DNA of 64,000 bases from Hyphomonadaceae bacterium UKL13-1 (GCA_001602435.1 CP012156.1:888001-952000); one strand, 5' to 3'. Positions 38,340-48,021 are shown, counted from the first letter of the stretch. Made by a program: numbers and translations. The notes: generated by a model from the letters alone, not told the origin.

Positions 38340-40244
38340 TCAGGCCGCTGCGAGTTCTGTTTTAACTCGTTCTGCCAATTGTGCCAGCGTAAATGGTTTT
38401 GGCAAGAAGGATATGGAGCGTTCATCTTCCAAAGTCTGTGCAAAGTCCTGTTCGGCATAGCCAGACATGAAGACGATACGTGCGTGGCCCAAATAGGGCT
38501 TGGCTGCTTTCAGGAGGCCCGGACCATCCAAGCCCGGCATGACGACGTCCGACAAGACGAGATCGAAACTATTGGGGTCATTCTCAAGAATTTCGAGGGC
38601 TTCTTCGCCATCCCCCGCCGAGGTCACCTGATAGCCGCGCTGGGTCAGTAGGCGTGTGGCGATATTGCGAACACCTTCTTCATCCTCAACGAGCAAAATC
38701 CGTCCGCGCCCTGCCAGATCCATCGGGCGGGCTTCGACGACTTGGGCTTGAGCAGCTGGCATCGCGTCGCTGACTTCATCAGCCGTGGTGGCCGGCAGGA
38801 AGACGTGGAACGTCGTGCCTTCGTTCTCAACCGAGTCGAGCGCGATGAAGCCATCGGATTGCTTGATGATGCCATAAACGGTGGCGAGACCAATGCCCGT
38901 GCCCTTGCCTTGCTCTTTTGTGGTGAAGAAGGGCTCGAAGATTTTCGTCGCAATATCTTGGCTCATGCCCGTGCCGGTATCGGTCACCGAGATCATCGCC
39001 CAATCGCAATTCTCAATATCGGCAATGCTGAGGCCTTTGAGCGCTGTGCGCACATCCTGAGTCGTCGCGCGCTTGGTACGAACGGTCACCGATCCCTTGC
39101 CCCTGCCAGACATCAAGACCGCGTCGCGTGCATTGGTGACGAGGTTCATAAACACGGTTTCTAATTGTTGCTTATCGGCCCGCACATTGGGGAGGTCGCG
39201 GCCGTGAGTGATTTCAAAGACGATCCGTTCGTCCAAGACTTGCCGCATCAGAACGGCAAACTCTGTCAGGACGGCCCCGACATCGAGGACGTCACGGCGG
39301 AAAGTCTGTTTGCGAGCATAAGCCAGCAGCATCTTCACAAGCTCCGCTGCCCGCGCGCTCGTATTTTGGATGCTCTGCAACTCGCCATAACTCGGATCGC
39401 CGACTGGATGGCGTGCCAGCAAAGCGTCACAATTCAGGGTGATCACCAAGAGGAAATTATTGAGTTCGTGCGCAACCCCGCCTGCAATCTGTCCGACAGC
39501 TTGCATTTTGCTGGTCTGAGCAAGGCGATGTTCCATCTCGCGACGGGTTGATACGTCGACCAGCAGCAGCGCTGCTCCGTCATTTTCGTCTTCTAGCAGC
39601 CAGCCTTCGCAAGTTTGGCCGCCCGTGTTCGCAATATCCAGCTCTATGGCGCGTTGCCCGCCGACTTCTAATCGGTCCAAGTCATCTGCATGGGCGGGGG
39701 CAACCAAGTCTGCGAGCTTAGCCCCTTTGCCAGCGCCGGCAATACGGATGAAAGCAGGATTGGCTTCTTGAATGACGGCTTGGCGCGCGTCCCGACGGTC
39801 CAATCGGGCAAACCCGACTGGGGCTTCCGCTATCAATCGGGCGAGGCCGGTTAAGAGAGAGGAGGTGGTCTGAACGGCCAATACAGCTTGTGAAGTAAGT
39901 GTAGCGCCATCATTAGCTGTCGCTTGATCCAGTGCTGTGGTTTCAACCCTGGTCAAGCGTACCAACGCTTGATCGCCAATCGCACTGACGCGTACCCGCA
40001 TATCACCTTGGGTTTCGTCTAAGGTCAGGCCACGGCGAACCGCCTTCGAGGCACGAAAGGCGTAGGCCTGATCCAAAAGGCTCATAAGAAGAGGGTCAAT
40101 TGAGACAGGGCGATAGAGGGCGGCAAATGCAGAATTAGCGGCGACAAAACGCCCTGACCGAGTGAAGAGGGCGGCAGGGCCATCCGTACTTGCGAGCCAG
40201 TCGTGCGACTCCGACCGGGAAAACATCTTCAAAAGTCCAGCCAT
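38340..40244 (-). CDS. cckA: Hybrid histidine kinase CckA, apparently without membrane anchor
   Basis: This 634-residue cell-cycle hybrid kinase phosphorylates CtrA through ChpT. It has PAS-like segments at about 20-240, the HisKA helix with the phospho-acceptor His259 ([13 protein letters not shown]), an HATPase domain ([31 protein letters not shown]) and a C-terminal receiver with Asp566 ([10 protein letters not shown]) and Lys in LPKPF. The H-box is HELNNF where Caulobacter has HDFNNL. No transmembrane helix can be found at the N-terminus, whereas Caulobacter CckA has two. The start could also be GTG 40277, right after the flhB stop; the extra residues add no helix. It is last in the fliQ-fliR-flhB unit. 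Confidence 0.85.
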   Translation of the reverse strand: MAGLLKMFSRSESHDWLASTDGPAALFTRSGRFVAANSAFAALYRPVSIDPLLMSLLDQAYAFRASKAVRRGLTLDETQGDMRVRVSAIGDQALVRLTRVETTALDQATANDGATLTSQAVLAVQTTSSLLTGLARLIAEAPVGFARLDRRDARQAVIQEANPAFIRIAGAGKGAKLADLVAPAHADDLDRLEVGGQRAIELDIANTGGQTCEGWLLEDENDGAALLLVDVSTRREMEHRLAQTSKMQAVGQIAGGVAHELNNFLLVITLNCDALLARHPVGDPSYGELQSIQNTSARAAELVKMLLAYARKQTFRRDVLDVGAVLTEFAVLMRQVLDERIVFEITHGRDLPNVRADKQQLETVFMNLVTNARDAVLMSGRGKGSVTVRTKRATTQDVRTALKGLSIADIENCDWAMISVTDTGTGMSQDIATKIFEPFFTTKEQGKGTGIGLATVYGIIKQSDGFIALDSVENEGTTFHVFLPATTADEVSDAMPAAQAQVVEARPMDLAGRGRILLVEDEEGVRNIATRLLTQRGYQVTSAGDGEEALEILENDPNSFDLVLSDVVMPGLDGPGLLKAAKPYLGHARIVFMSGYAEQDFAQTLEDERSISFLPKPFTLAQLAERVKTELAAA

Positions 40245-40277
40245 GCTTCTTTGCCCCAAACCGGTCCAAAGATTCAC

Positions 40278-41381
40278 CTAGGCGGCGTTTTGGACTCGAC
40301 TCTGGAGAGAATCACCTGATTTGCGCCGCGCGGCTACACCCAAAATCACTCCAATGATTTTCGCTACAGCTTGATAATGTTCGGCCGGAATTGTCTCTTC
40401 AAGGTCCACACTGGCGTAAAGCGCACGCGCCAGTGGGGGGTCTTCAATGATGGGCACGTCAGAAGCCGTTGCAATTTCTCGAATTTTCAATGCCAAATTG
40501 TCCACACCCTTGGCGACACAGATGGGCGCAGCCGTTTCGCCGGCAACATAGAGCAAGGCCACGGCATAGTGGGTTGGGTTGGTGATAATGACAGTCGCCT
40601 CAGGTACTTTCGCCATCATACGATTGCGTCCGCGTTGCATCCGAATCTGACGCACTTTCATTTTGATTAACGGATCACCTTCCAGCTTTTTATACTCGTC
40701 CTTTTGTTCTTGCTTGCTCATGCGGTTGCGCTTGATCCACGAAAAGCGTTGGATCGCATAGTCCGCTACCGAAGCGACAGCGATGATGCCAATCAAAGCA
40801 AAGCAGAGTTCAAGCAGGATTTTGACCAACACGGGCATCAATGCCGCTGGTTCCATCGCCACCAAGATCGGCATTTCCCGGGCATGAGGGGCCAAGATTG
40901 CGTAGGCGACCCAGCAAATGACGATGAGTTTCAAAACTGTCTTAGCGAAGGTCAAGAGGGCCTCGGCCCCAAAGAGTCGCTTAAAGCCTGCAATTGGGGA
41001 TATCTTGTCGATCTTAGGGATCATTTTTTCGGCAGTGAACAAAAGACCTGACTGCACCACATGGCCGGCCAAACCGGCAATACAGATTGCGCCAATCGTA
41101 GCGCTCAACAGGATCACCATTTTAGAGCCAACATCAAAACTGAGGCGCTGGAGCGCGCCTCCATCGACGGCAAATTGCTCAGGCCGTTCGATAAACACGG
41201 TCATATAACGGGCGAGGTCCTTGGCGCTGTGTAGACCAAGAGTCAGAAGTACCGCAATGCCTGCGGTTAAGACAAAAAGAGTCGCGATGTCTTGCGATTT
41301 GGGAACATCGCCCTTCTTACGCGCCTCATCCAGTTTGTACTGACTGGGGGCTTCGGTCTTTTGTGATTCATCTTCTTCCAT
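40278..41381 (-). CDS. flhB: Flagellar export protein FlhB
   Basis: This 367-residue substrate-specificity switch protein belongs to the flagellar type III export gate. It has four membrane segments in the first 215 residues and a cytoplasmic domain with the autocleavage motif NPTH (TNPTHYAV) near residue 270. The N-terminal EEDESQKTEAPSQYKLDEARKKG is typical. The stop is 9 bp or less from the cckA frame, and the start lies 9 bp after the fliR stop. Confidence 0.94.
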   Translation of the reverse strand: MEEDESQKTEAPSQYKLDEARKKGDVPKSQDIATLFVLTAGIAVLLTLGLHSAKDLARYMTVFIERPEQFAVDGGALQRLSFDVGSKMVILLSATIGAICIAGLAGHVVQSGLLFTAEKMIPKIDKISPIAGFKRLFGAEALLTFAKTVLKLIVICWVAYAILAPHAREMPILVAMEPAALMPVLVKILLELCFALIGIIAVASVADYAIQRFSWIKRNRMSKQEQKDEYKKLEGDPLIKMKVRQIRMQRGRNRMMAKVPEATVIITNPTHYAVALLYVAGETAAPICVAKGVDNLALKIREIATASDVPIIEDPPLARALYASVDLEETIPAEHYQAVAKIIGVILGVAARRKSGDSLQSRVQNAA

Positions 41382-41390
41382 CGGGCGGCC

Positions 41391-42140
41391 TCAATTCAAA
41401 GACCGGCCGGCAGTGGCGATGGCTTCTAGCCAGACCAACATGCCTGCGCCTGCGGTGATCGCAAACAGCATAATCCCCAACAAAACTTGGACGGGTTGGG
41501 CGATAAAGAAGACTTGGATGGCGGGTGCCACGCGGTTGATAATGCCCAAAGCCACGTTGATCACAATCCCGAACAGCAACAAGGGCGCGGTGATTTGGAT
41601 GGCGAGGGAAAAGGCTTGGCTAAAAGCGCGCAAGCTGAATTGGGCCATATCGCCCAAGGGCAAGGGGCCACCGGGCAAGAAATTGTCGAAACTCTTCGCC
41701 GCGCCCGAGATAAACAAATGATGCACATCGCTTTGAAACACCAGAGCGGTACCCAATAGTGCTAAAAAGGTCCCGAAGACGGCACCTTGCTGCTGCTGTG
41801 ACGGGTCAAAAGCCATAGCCATACCCAGACCCGTTTGCATCCCCGCAATCGCGCCGGCTGTGGCAAGCGCTGAAAACAGAATGCGGGTCGTTAAGCCCAA
41901 CGACAAACCAATCAAAATTTCCTTAGCAATAGCCAGAAACATCGCAGCCGTATCAGAAGGAAGAGGTCCGATCTTGTTAGAGACGACGGGTGCCAAAGTG
42001 AAAGCAATAAACAGAGCGACCATCAGGCGCGCCCGTGTCGGAACGAATTGGTCGCCGATACCTGGTGCCAGCATCATCAAGGCACCAACCCGTGCGAAAA
42101 CGAGGCCAATCACCCAAACCGTTTGTGGGAGGAGTTCCAT
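41391..42140 (-). CDS. fliR: Flagellar biosynthetic protein FliR
   Basis: This 249-residue integral membrane protein of the export gate (FliPQR core) is hydrophobic throughout with about six segments. It has the typical start VWVIGLVFARVGALMMLAPGIG and the R-x-x-L-A-L-F-type segment TRARLMVALFIAFTLAP. It lies between fliQ and flhB with gaps of about 10 bp, so all three are co-transcribed. Confidence 0.93.
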   Translation of the reverse strand: MELLPQTVWVIGLVFARVGALMMLAPGIGDQFVPTRARLMVALFIAFTLAPVVSNKIGPLPSDTAAMFLAIAKEILIGLSLGLTTRILFSALATAGAIAGMQTGLGMAMAFDPSQQQQGAVFGTFLALLGTALVFQSDVHHLFISGAAKSFDNFLPGGPLPLGDMAQFSLRAFSQAFSLAIQITAPLLLFGIVINVALGIINRVAPAIQVFFIAQPVQVLLGIMLFAITAGAGMLVWLEAIATAGRSLN

Positions 42141-42152
42141 CTGCGGGGCCCG

Positions 42153-42425
42153 TTAGCCCGCGCCGCCAGAAGCAACTTTAGCCATCATCTGGGTCATGAA
42201 TTCCCCCAGCATCCCACCCATTAGGGGCAAAAACAGCAGGAGCGCCGCAAAAATCGCAAGGATTTTCGGCACAAACACCAAGGTCTGTTCTTGAATTTGC
42301 GTCAGTGCCTGCAAAAGACCAATCACCAACCCGACAGCCAGGCCAACCAGCATGACCGGTGCCGACATGGCGATCGTCAACCAGATCGCGTCGCGGGCAA
42401 CATCAAGGACTTCTGGGGCATTCAT
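42153..42425 (-). CDS. fliQ: Flagellar biosynthetic protein FliQ
   Basis: This 90-residue export-gate protein has two membrane helices (about 17-40 and 54-76) joined by the conserved QALTQIQEQTLVFVPK loop. The ATG at 42425 (MNAPEVLDVARDAIW) is family-typical and has GGAG upstream; a longer in-frame start at 42647 overlaps the M24-peptidase gene and is rejected. It is first in the flagellar/cckA unit, with a CtrA half-site 70 bp upstream. Confidence 0.92.
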   Translation of the reverse strand: MNAPEVLDVARDAIWLTIAMSAPVMLVGLAVGLVIGLLQALTQIQEQTLVFVPKILAIFAALLLFLPLMGGMLGEFMTQMMAKVASGGAG

Positions 42426-42494
42426 CGTCAGCTTCTCCGACTCAGGGCGTTCAAAAACCAATTCTAGTTTCGCACTGGTATGGGATGGCTTGGC

Positions 42495-42502
42495 ATGGTT
42501 AA
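42495..42502 (-). promoter_or_regulatory. CtrA half-site TTAACCAT upstream of fliQ
   Basis: The minus strand carries TTAACCAT, the best-conserved half of the CtrA consensus, 70 bp upstream of the fliQ ATG. The second half is poor (AAGC in place of TTAA). In Caulobacter the fliQ promoter is a classical CtrA target. Confidence 0.45.
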
Positions 42503-42577
42503 CAAAGTCTTGATAAATGCGCTCTTGGGCTGAAATCTGGCGACATTTCCGGTGGAAATTGCCAGCACGGCTTGGCC

Positions 42578-43243
42578 CTACAGCATGTCTTCGTAGAAGG
42601 CTCCGGCCTTCAAGGCGTGATCGACGACATGGATCTCTAATATCCAACAGGCAGGCGAGGGGGTTTTGCCAAAGGCCTTGAGTTTGCCGCTGTGATGCAC
42701 GCGGTGTGGGAAAGCCCCAATCCGGTGGCCTGACGCCCCCTCAAGCGCTAGGGTCCGTCCGCGACGCGCAGCCTCGGCGAGGGCAAAGTTGTAAAGGTCT
42801 GGGCCGTTAGCGCCTGTTTCTGCCCAATGGGCTTTCACGGCCGCAAACACGGCTTTGGAATCATCAATCAAGTTTTGGTAGGCAGGGACTTGGCCCAGAG
42901 TGAACCCTGAACCCACATCGCCCTCATGGCCATCATAACAGGGTCCAATATCAAGGAAGAAGATATCATTGGGCTCTAGGATGTGCGGCGTTGCTGGCGC
43001 TTCCCCAAAGGGTAAAAGCGTATTGGGGCCAAAGCGCACTTGGCTGGCATGCCATAGCCTTTCAGCCCCACCGTCCATAATGGCCTGATCGACAATCGCT
43101 TTGCCGTCTAGATCATTCATTCCGGGCTCAATCATCGCCGCAGCAAGTGCCAAGGTCTCCCACGCGCGGGTCTGCGCCGTTTCTTGCAGTTCCAAGCGGA
43201 AATGGGGGTGATTGGCTTCGCGCGGGTCGAGCACTTTGGTCAC
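42578..43243 (-). CDS. M24-family metallopeptidase-like protein
   Basis: This 221-residue protein has the pita-bread fold of the aminopeptidase P/creatinase family. Putative metal ligands are Asp in FLDIGPCYDGHEGDVG (two Asp), His in HRIGAFPHRVHH and Glu in ILEIHVV and in the final EDML. It lacks the N-terminal domain of aminopeptidase P. The start is GTG 43243, directly after the queF stop (TAAGTG). The substrate is unknown. Confidence 0.8.
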   Translation of the reverse strand: MTKVLDPREANHPHFRLELQETAQTRAWETLALAAAMIEPGMNDLDGKAIVDQAIMDGGAERLWHASQVRFGPNTLLPFGEAPATPHILEPNDIFFLDIGPCYDGHEGDVGSGFTLGQVPAYQNLIDDSKAVFAAVKAHWAETGANGPDLYNFALAEAARRGRTLALEGASGHRIGAFPHRVHHSGKLKAFGKTPSPACWILEIHVVDHALKAGAFYEDML

Positions 43244-43720
43244 TTAGCCACGCCCGCGATAAGGTGGCACACCCTGATCTGGAATCCACACACCTTCTGG
43301 GGCAGGCCCTGTGGCATAGAATACATCGATTGGAATGCCGCCGCGCGGGTACCAATAGCCACCGATGCGCAACCATGTTGGGGCCAATAGTTCGACCAAG
43401 CGCTTGCCAATGGCCACGGTGCAATCCTCATGGAAGGCACCGTGGTTGCGGAAGCTGGTTAGAAATAACTTCAAGCTTTTGCTCTCAACCAACCAGTCGC
43501 TTGGCACATAGTCGATAACCAGATGCGCAAAGTCCGGTTGCCCGGTTACTGGGCATAGGCTCGTGAACTCTGGCGCGACAAAGCGTGCCAGATAGGCCGT
43601 GCCGGGATGAGGATTGGCGACGCGCTCTAGCACGGCCTCTTCGGGCGAGGCATAACCGCGAACGTCTTGGCCAAGGGTACCCAGACCCTCATAAATAGAA
43701 GAATTGCTCATGCAGCTCAT
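43244..43720 (-). CDS. queF: NADPH-dependent 7-cyano-7-deazaguanine reductase
   Basis: This 158-residue enzyme reduces preQ0 to preQ1 in queuosine synthesis. It is the short (unimodular) type. The catalytic Cys is in [14 protein letters not shown], the QueF motif is [20 protein letters not shown], and the Glu for binding is in HEDC. ATG 43720 and ATG 43711 are both possible starts. It is first in a small unit with the M24-like gene, with no gap between them. Confidence 0.93.
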   Translation of the reverse strand: MSCMSNSSIYEGLGTLGQDVRGYASPEEAVLERVANPHPGTAYLARFVAPEFTSLCPVTGQPDFAHLVIDYVPSDWLVESKSLKLFLTSFRNHGAFHEDCTVAIGKRLVELLAPTWLRIGGYWYPRGGIPIDVFYATGPAPEGVWIPDQGVPPYRGRG

Positions 43721-43944
43721 GTAGCGCTAAATCGCCTTTCGTGCACCTCGTCACTGCACGCGACGTACATCCTCTCCCTACATCTGCCTCACATCATGCT
43801 TCAAACCGATCAAGAGTGCAGCAGAAGCGGTGATTAGCACGTTGTTTTGTTGCCAATCTGGGCAGAGGGCACTAGCGTAAACCCACGAGGGAGAAAGCGA
43901 CCCAAAAGTGTCGCACCCACATGAACCTGTTTAAGGGGGGTTGA

Positions 43945-45483
43945 ATGGCTGAAACCAAACCGGCGACCGGACTTAGTCGAATTTTCGCGCGTAAGTCTGT
44001 CGCTCAAATCATGAGCGAGAACGAAAAGAGTGAGTTGAAGCGGACCTTAGGGCCCGTCAATCTGGTGCTTCTGGGCATTGGTTGCATCATCGGGGCCGGT
44101 ATCTTTGTTCGGACCGGTAATGCGGCTGCTTTGCACGCTGGCCCTGCTGTGATGCTGTCCTTCGTGGTTGCAGGCCTAGTCTGCGCCTGTGCCGGTCTCT
44201 GCTACGCAGAACTTTCCTCAACTTTGCCTGTCTCAGGCTCAGCCTATACCTATTCCTACACCACTTTGGGCGAATTTGCCGCTTGGATCATGGGCGCGCT
44301 TTTGCTGCTTGAATATGGGCTTGCCGCCTCGGTGGTAGCTGTGGGGTGGTCCGGCTATGTCGTCAGCCTTTTAGGTGACTTTGGCTTGCTGATCCCGCCA
44401 GAATTCACGGGGCCCTTGAACCATGTGACCACTTTGAAAGACGGCACGACGCTGACAACCTTGTTCAACGTACCTGCCTTCTTGGTGACCTTGGTTCTGG
44501 CCTGCTTGCTAACGATTGGGATTTCTGAATCGAGCCAAGTCAACAACATCATCGTGGCGATTAAAGTCACAGTGATTGTGGCGTTCATTGTGATTGGCGG
44601 CTACAAGGTCCTGACCCATCTACCTGAATTGTCAAAGAATTGGGTGCCGTTCATTCCCGAAAATGAGGGTGAAGGTAAGTTCGGCTGGGAAGGTGTGTTC
44701 CGCGCTGCTTCCATCGTCTTCTTCGCTTATATCGGCTTTGAAGCGGTCTCTACCGCTGGCCAAGAAGCTAAAAACCCAAAGAAGGACATGCCGATCGGCA
44801 TCATTGGTTCCTTGCTCGTCTGTACCGTCCTCTACATGTTGGTGGCAGCCGTTTTGACCATGCTGGTCAATTACAAAGAACTAAACGTGCCAGATCCAGT
44901 GGCCGTGGCCGTGGACTCTATGGGTCCACAATGGGCTTGGTTCGCAATGACGATTAAGGCCGGTGCGATCATCGGTCTGACCTCGGTGATCTTGGTCCTC
45001 ATGTACGGCCAAACCCGGATCTTCTACGCAATGGCCCGTGACGGTCTGTTGCCAAAGATCTTCTCGCGCGTGCACCCCAAGTTCCAAACCCCTTGGATCA
45101 ACACGATTGTCGTCGGCGTTATTGTAGCTTTGGCTGCGGGCCTGTTCGACATCAACGTCTTGGGTGATGTCACTTCGGTCGGCACGTTGGCAGCTTTTGC
45201 CATCGTTTGTATCTCGGTGATTTGGCTGCGTCAGGCGCGTCCAGACCTACCACGCGGGTTCAAAGTGCCGCTCTATCCGATCTTGCCAATCTTCGGCATT
45301 TTGTCGTGCGGGGCTTTGATCTTCACGGTGGAACAGCGCGTGCTGCACTTCTTCTTCCTCTTCTTGTTGGGCGCGACAGCCGTCTACTTCCTGTATGGGA
45401 TGTGGAACTCCAAGCTTGCCAAGGGTGAATTTGTGACAGGTCATGAGCCTGCCGCAAACGAATTGCCACACAAGCTCGACTAG
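43945..45483 (+). CDS. APC-superfamily amino-acid permease (cationic amino-acid transporter type)
   Basis: This 512-residue inner-membrane transporter has 12 or more hydrophobic segments. The APC signature GIGCIIGAGIFVRTG occurs in the first helix, and YAELSSTLPVSGSAYTYSY is the helix-3 region. Closest features point to the CAT/YfnA group that moves cationic or neutral amino acids; the substrate is not certain. The promoter region (43721-43944) is shared with divergent queF. A hairpin with a T-run follows. Confidence 0.88.
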   Translation: MAETKPATGLSRIFARKSVAQIMSENEKSELKRTLGPVNLVLLGIGCIIGAGIFVRTGNAAALHAGPAVMLSFVVAGLVCACAGLCYAELSSTLPVSGSAYTYSYTTLGEFAAWIMGALLLLEYGLAASVVAVGWSGYVVSLLGDFGLLIPPEFTGPLNHVTTLKDGTTLTTLFNVPAFLVTLVLACLLTIGISESSQVNNIIVAIKVTVIVAFIVIGGYKVLTHLPELSKNWVPFIPENEGEGKFGWEGVFRAASIVFFAYIGFEAVSTAGQEAKNPKKDMPIGIIGSLLVCTVLYMLVAAVLTMLVNYKELNVPDPVAVAVDSMGPQWAWFAMTIKAGAIIGLTSVILVLMYGQTRIFYAMARDGLLPKIFSRVHPKFQTPWINTIVVGVIVALAAGLFDINVLGDVTSVGTLAAFAIVCISVIWLRQARPDLPRGFKVPLYPILPIFGILSCGALIFTVEQRVLHFFFLFLLGATAVYFLYGMWNSKLAKGEFVTGHEPAANELPHKLD

Positions 45484-45507
45484 GGTTTAATCTCTGCTTG
45501 ACGAACG

Positions 45508-45535
45508 ACGGCGGGTCCTTGGGCCCGCCGTTTTC
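45508..45535 (+). terminator. Rho-independent terminator of the permease gene
   Basis: The 8-bp stem ACGGCGGG / CCCGCCGT has an 8-nt loop followed by TTTTC, 25 bp after the stop. Confidence 0.8.
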
Positions 45536-45596
45536 AGTTTCAGGGCATGCGCACCTGGGGTGGTCAAACCAAGCCGCGCAGGATAGGCCCTTGGCC

Positions 45597-46352
45597 ATGG
45601 AACGTATGAGAGCAGATTTGTTATTGGTCGCACGCGGCCTGATCGCCACCCGCGCCAAAGCGCGCGAAGCCATTGAGAGTGGTCTGGTTCGTTCAGGCGA
45701 CCGCATTATCGCCAAACCTTCTGAACTTTTAGAGCCCGACTGCCCGCTGACGGCGCAACTGGCCTATCATTGGGTGTCGCGTGCCGGCCTCAAACTGATC
45801 GCAGCTTTGGACGCTTTTGGGATCATGGCAACGGATCGCTATGCCCTCGATATTGGGGCCTCCACCGGGGGCTTTACCCAGGTGCTGCTTAGCCGAGGCG
45901 CGGCCCATGTTGTTGCGGTCGACGTGGGGCGAGATCAGCTGGATGCAAGCTTGCGCGACAATCCCGCCATCACCTCTCTCGAGGGCACAGATGCCCGCAG
46001 TTTGAGCCCGGATGATTTGGGTGAGCCTGTGCCCGACCTTGTGGTGATTGATGTAAGCTTCATTGGGCTAGAAAAGATCCTGCCTTCCGTCCTGCCGCTG
46101 GTCGCGCCAAGCGCGGATCTGGTGGCGCTGGTAAAACCGCAATTTCAAGCGGGCCCAGCCCGGGTTGGCAAACGCGGCTTAGTTGATCCAGCTGTGGCAG
46201 CTGTCATCTCTGAAGAAGTTCGCCACGAGCTTGACGGACTTTGCGGCTTCAAAGTCTTAGGTCTGATCGAAAGCCCGATTGCCGGTGGCGATGGCAATCG
46301 GGAATATCTGCTCCATGCGCGCCGTGTCGCGCAGGATTCTACAGCCCTTTAG
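45597..46352 (+). CDS. tlyA: TlyA-family rRNA 2'-O-methyltransferase / haemolysin-like protein
   Basis: This 251-residue protein has an N-terminal S4 RNA-binding domain (RADLLLVARGLIATRAKAREA) and a C-terminal FtsJ-like methyltransferase domain with motif I LDIGASTGGFTQVLL. The family O-methylates cytidines in 16S and 23S rRNA. The ATG at 45597 is preferred to 45498, which would begin inside the permease terminator. The stop overlaps the convergent secreted gene by 4 bp. Confidence 0.9.
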   Translation: MERMRADLLLVARGLIATRAKAREAIESGLVRSGDRIIAKPSELLEPDCPLTAQLAYHWVSRAGLKLIAALDAFGIMATDRYALDIGASTGGFTQVLLSRGAAHVVAVDVGRDQLDASLRDNPAITSLEGTDARSLSPDDLGEPVPDLVVIDVSFIGLEKILPSVLPLVAPSADLVALVKPQFQAGPARVGKRGLVDPAVAAVISEEVRHELDGLCGFKVLGLIESPIAGGDGNREYLLHARRVAQDSTAL

Positions 46353-46984
46353 CGCGCACACACCATGCAGGGCGGCGGGAAGCTGCCGGGGTGCATGCCG
46401 CCTGTCGTCGGAACTGGTTGGCTGCCGACATAGGAATCGCGTGGCACTTGTGCTGGCCGAGGCACATCAGCCGGGGCTGCATAGAGAGGCCCCCGCCGTT
46501 CGCGACCATAATAAGAATGCGGCGAAGGCTGATACCAGTCCCCACCAACCACCCGCCGAGCAGCAGGTGCTGGTATGGCCTCTGGCATTGGTACATAGCC
46601 CGTATGTGGGCGCAATTCTTGTTCGCCTTGGGGCTCAAACCGTTGCTCTGAAATGGCTTCTGCTTGGCAATCGACGTTTGAGCCGCCAATTTGCGAGCCA
46701 ACAAAGGCACCTACTACCGCGCCAAGGACAATCCCTTCAGGCTGCACAGCCGCCGCCGCCAGCGCTTTCCCAGCAATGCCACCGCCAACCGCGCCGATCA
46801 GGCCGCCCGCTGCGCGCGAGCCAGACTTGGCTTCCGCACACGTCCCGGAAAAGGCTTCAGGCTGACCCATGGCGCGCGGCATGGTTGAACGATTTTTGTC
46901 CCCATGCGCCAAAGCTTGGGTTGCCCCGAACCAGGTGGTGGCACAAAGGCTTGCGATCAGAATCGTGCGGATAGGTTGGCGCAT
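46349..46984 (-). CDS. Secreted glycine-zipper protein with Pro-rich tail (module A)
   Basis: This 211-residue exported protein has a signal peptide (MRQPIRTILIASLCATTWFG..ALA). A glycine-zipper '2TM' domain of the 17-kDa surface-antigen type spans about residues 50-95 (GGLIGAVGGGIAGKALA, GIVLGAVVGAFVGSQIGG) and is followed by a disordered Pro/Arg/Tyr tail ending in CMVCAR. These proteins are outer-membrane associated. The zipper is very similar to that of the third protein of this cluster. ATG 46984 is preferred to 46987 on Shine-Dalgarno spacing. Confidence 0.75.
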   Translation of the reverse strand: MRQPIRTILIASLCATTWFGATQALAHGDKNRSTMPRAMGQPEAFSGTCAEAKSGSRAAGGLIGAVGGGIAGKALAAAAVQPEGIVLGAVVGAFVGSQIGGSNVDCQAEAISEQRFEPQGEQELRPHTGYVPMPEAIPAPAARRVVGGDWYQPSPHSYYGRERRGPLYAAPADVPRPAQVPRDSYVGSQPVPTTGGMHPGSFPPPCMVCAR

Positions 46985-47021
46985 CATTGTCTCCCAGAAA
47001 GTCAAAATCACAGCGTGCGGA

Positions 47022-47804
47022 TCAATAGCCGGGCGGACGCCAGCCCTGCGGGCATTGGCACACCCAAGTTTGTTGCGGGGGTAAAGCCTGGCCATCTGGC
47101 GTCGTGATCGTTTGAACGCTCCAACCACAGATTTGGCCACCTTGTTGCATCGGCATAGCGGGGGCAGGCCAAGACGTCATGCCGCCTTGGTTTGACCAAC
47201 TGCTCATCGAGGAAGAAGTCGACCAGGAAGAGTTGCTCGACGCACTGCTTTCGCTGGCTAAAGAAATGGCTGAACCGTTGGAGGCAGCCTCATAGCTGGT
47301 TGCGCGGTCCTTGATTGGGTCCACATAGGGACGGTTGTCGTATACCCAAGCCGATGAGCTGGTTACCGTGCTGGATGCGCGCTTGGCTTTCGGTACGGGG
47401 CGACGATGGTTGGAAGGGGCGACCGTTGCGCGAGTGCGGGCCTTTGTCGCGCGCGCCTTTTGCTTGCCGCGATCGGCGTAGCCGTCGCGATACCCATCGC
47501 GATAACCGTGGCGATAGGCATGCTGCATATGTTGCTGATGTTGAGCGTGATGCCCGTCATGCGCTTCTGGTTCGCGAACGATCTCTTCACGCACAAAGGT
47601 CTCAGTTGTCTCTGGCGAGATGGTCACGGTTTGGGTGACTTCATGCTGTGACATGGTCGACGAGGCGCTGGACGAGCTTGAACTGCTGCTAGCGCTCATC
47701 ATGCTGTTGCTGGACGAGCCAGGACAGGCGACATAAACGCATTGAGCAAGAGCTGGGCCTGCTAACCAGCCCGAGAGCGCGACACCAAGTAAAACACTGC
47801 GCAT
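47022..47804 (-). CDS. Secreted Ser/His-rich protein with C-terminal CGW module (module B)
   Basis: This 260-residue exported protein has a signal peptide (about 20 residues), a stretch of Ser repeats (35-55), a His/Gln/Tyr-rich region near 90-110 with repeated Y-R-D-G-Y units, a basic linker, more Ser repeats and a compact C-terminal module (CGW...PDG...QQTWVCQC). The same module ends the third protein of the cluster. The composition suggests a surface-exposed, disordered stalk with a small folded end. It lies 37 bp upstream of module A on the same strand. Start ATG 47804 follows AAAGGA. Confidence 0.65.
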   Translation of the reverse strand: MRSVLLGVALSGWLAGPALAQCVYVACPGSSSNSMMSASSSSSSSSASSTMSQHEVTQTVTISPETTETFVREEIVREPEAHDGHHAQHQQHMQHAYRHGYRDGYRDGYADRGKQKARATKARTRATVAPSNHRRPVPKAKRASSTVTSSSAWVYDNRPYVDPIKDRATSYEAASNGSAISLASESSASSNSSWSTSSSMSSWSNQGGMTSWPAPAMPMQQGGQICGWSVQTITTPDGQALPPQQTWVCQCPQGWRPPGY

Positions 47805-47965
47805 ATTCAAGTCCTTTTCTGGGACGTTCGAATCAAATCTCGACGAAATTCTTTCGTCACTTCATAATACTATGCCAAACTCTAAGCCGATTGGCCCTTG
47901 TCTTCACCAAAACAGGGAAAACAAAATACAGGCTAGTCTGCTGTAGGCCGGGCAGGCGACAACCA

Positions 47966-48001
47966 AAGACAAAGCCGCCTCCCTTTTAACAGGGAAGCGG
48001 C
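47966..48001 (-). terminator. Rho-independent terminator of the module C gene
   Basis: An 11-bp imperfect stem, GCCGC-TCCCT type with one mismatch, encloses a 6-nt A+T-rich loop. On the minus strand it is followed by TTTGTCTTT. It is about 20 bp after the stop of the 48022-48618 gene. Confidence 0.7.
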
Positions 48002-48021
48002 CTGACTAACAGGGCAATTCG

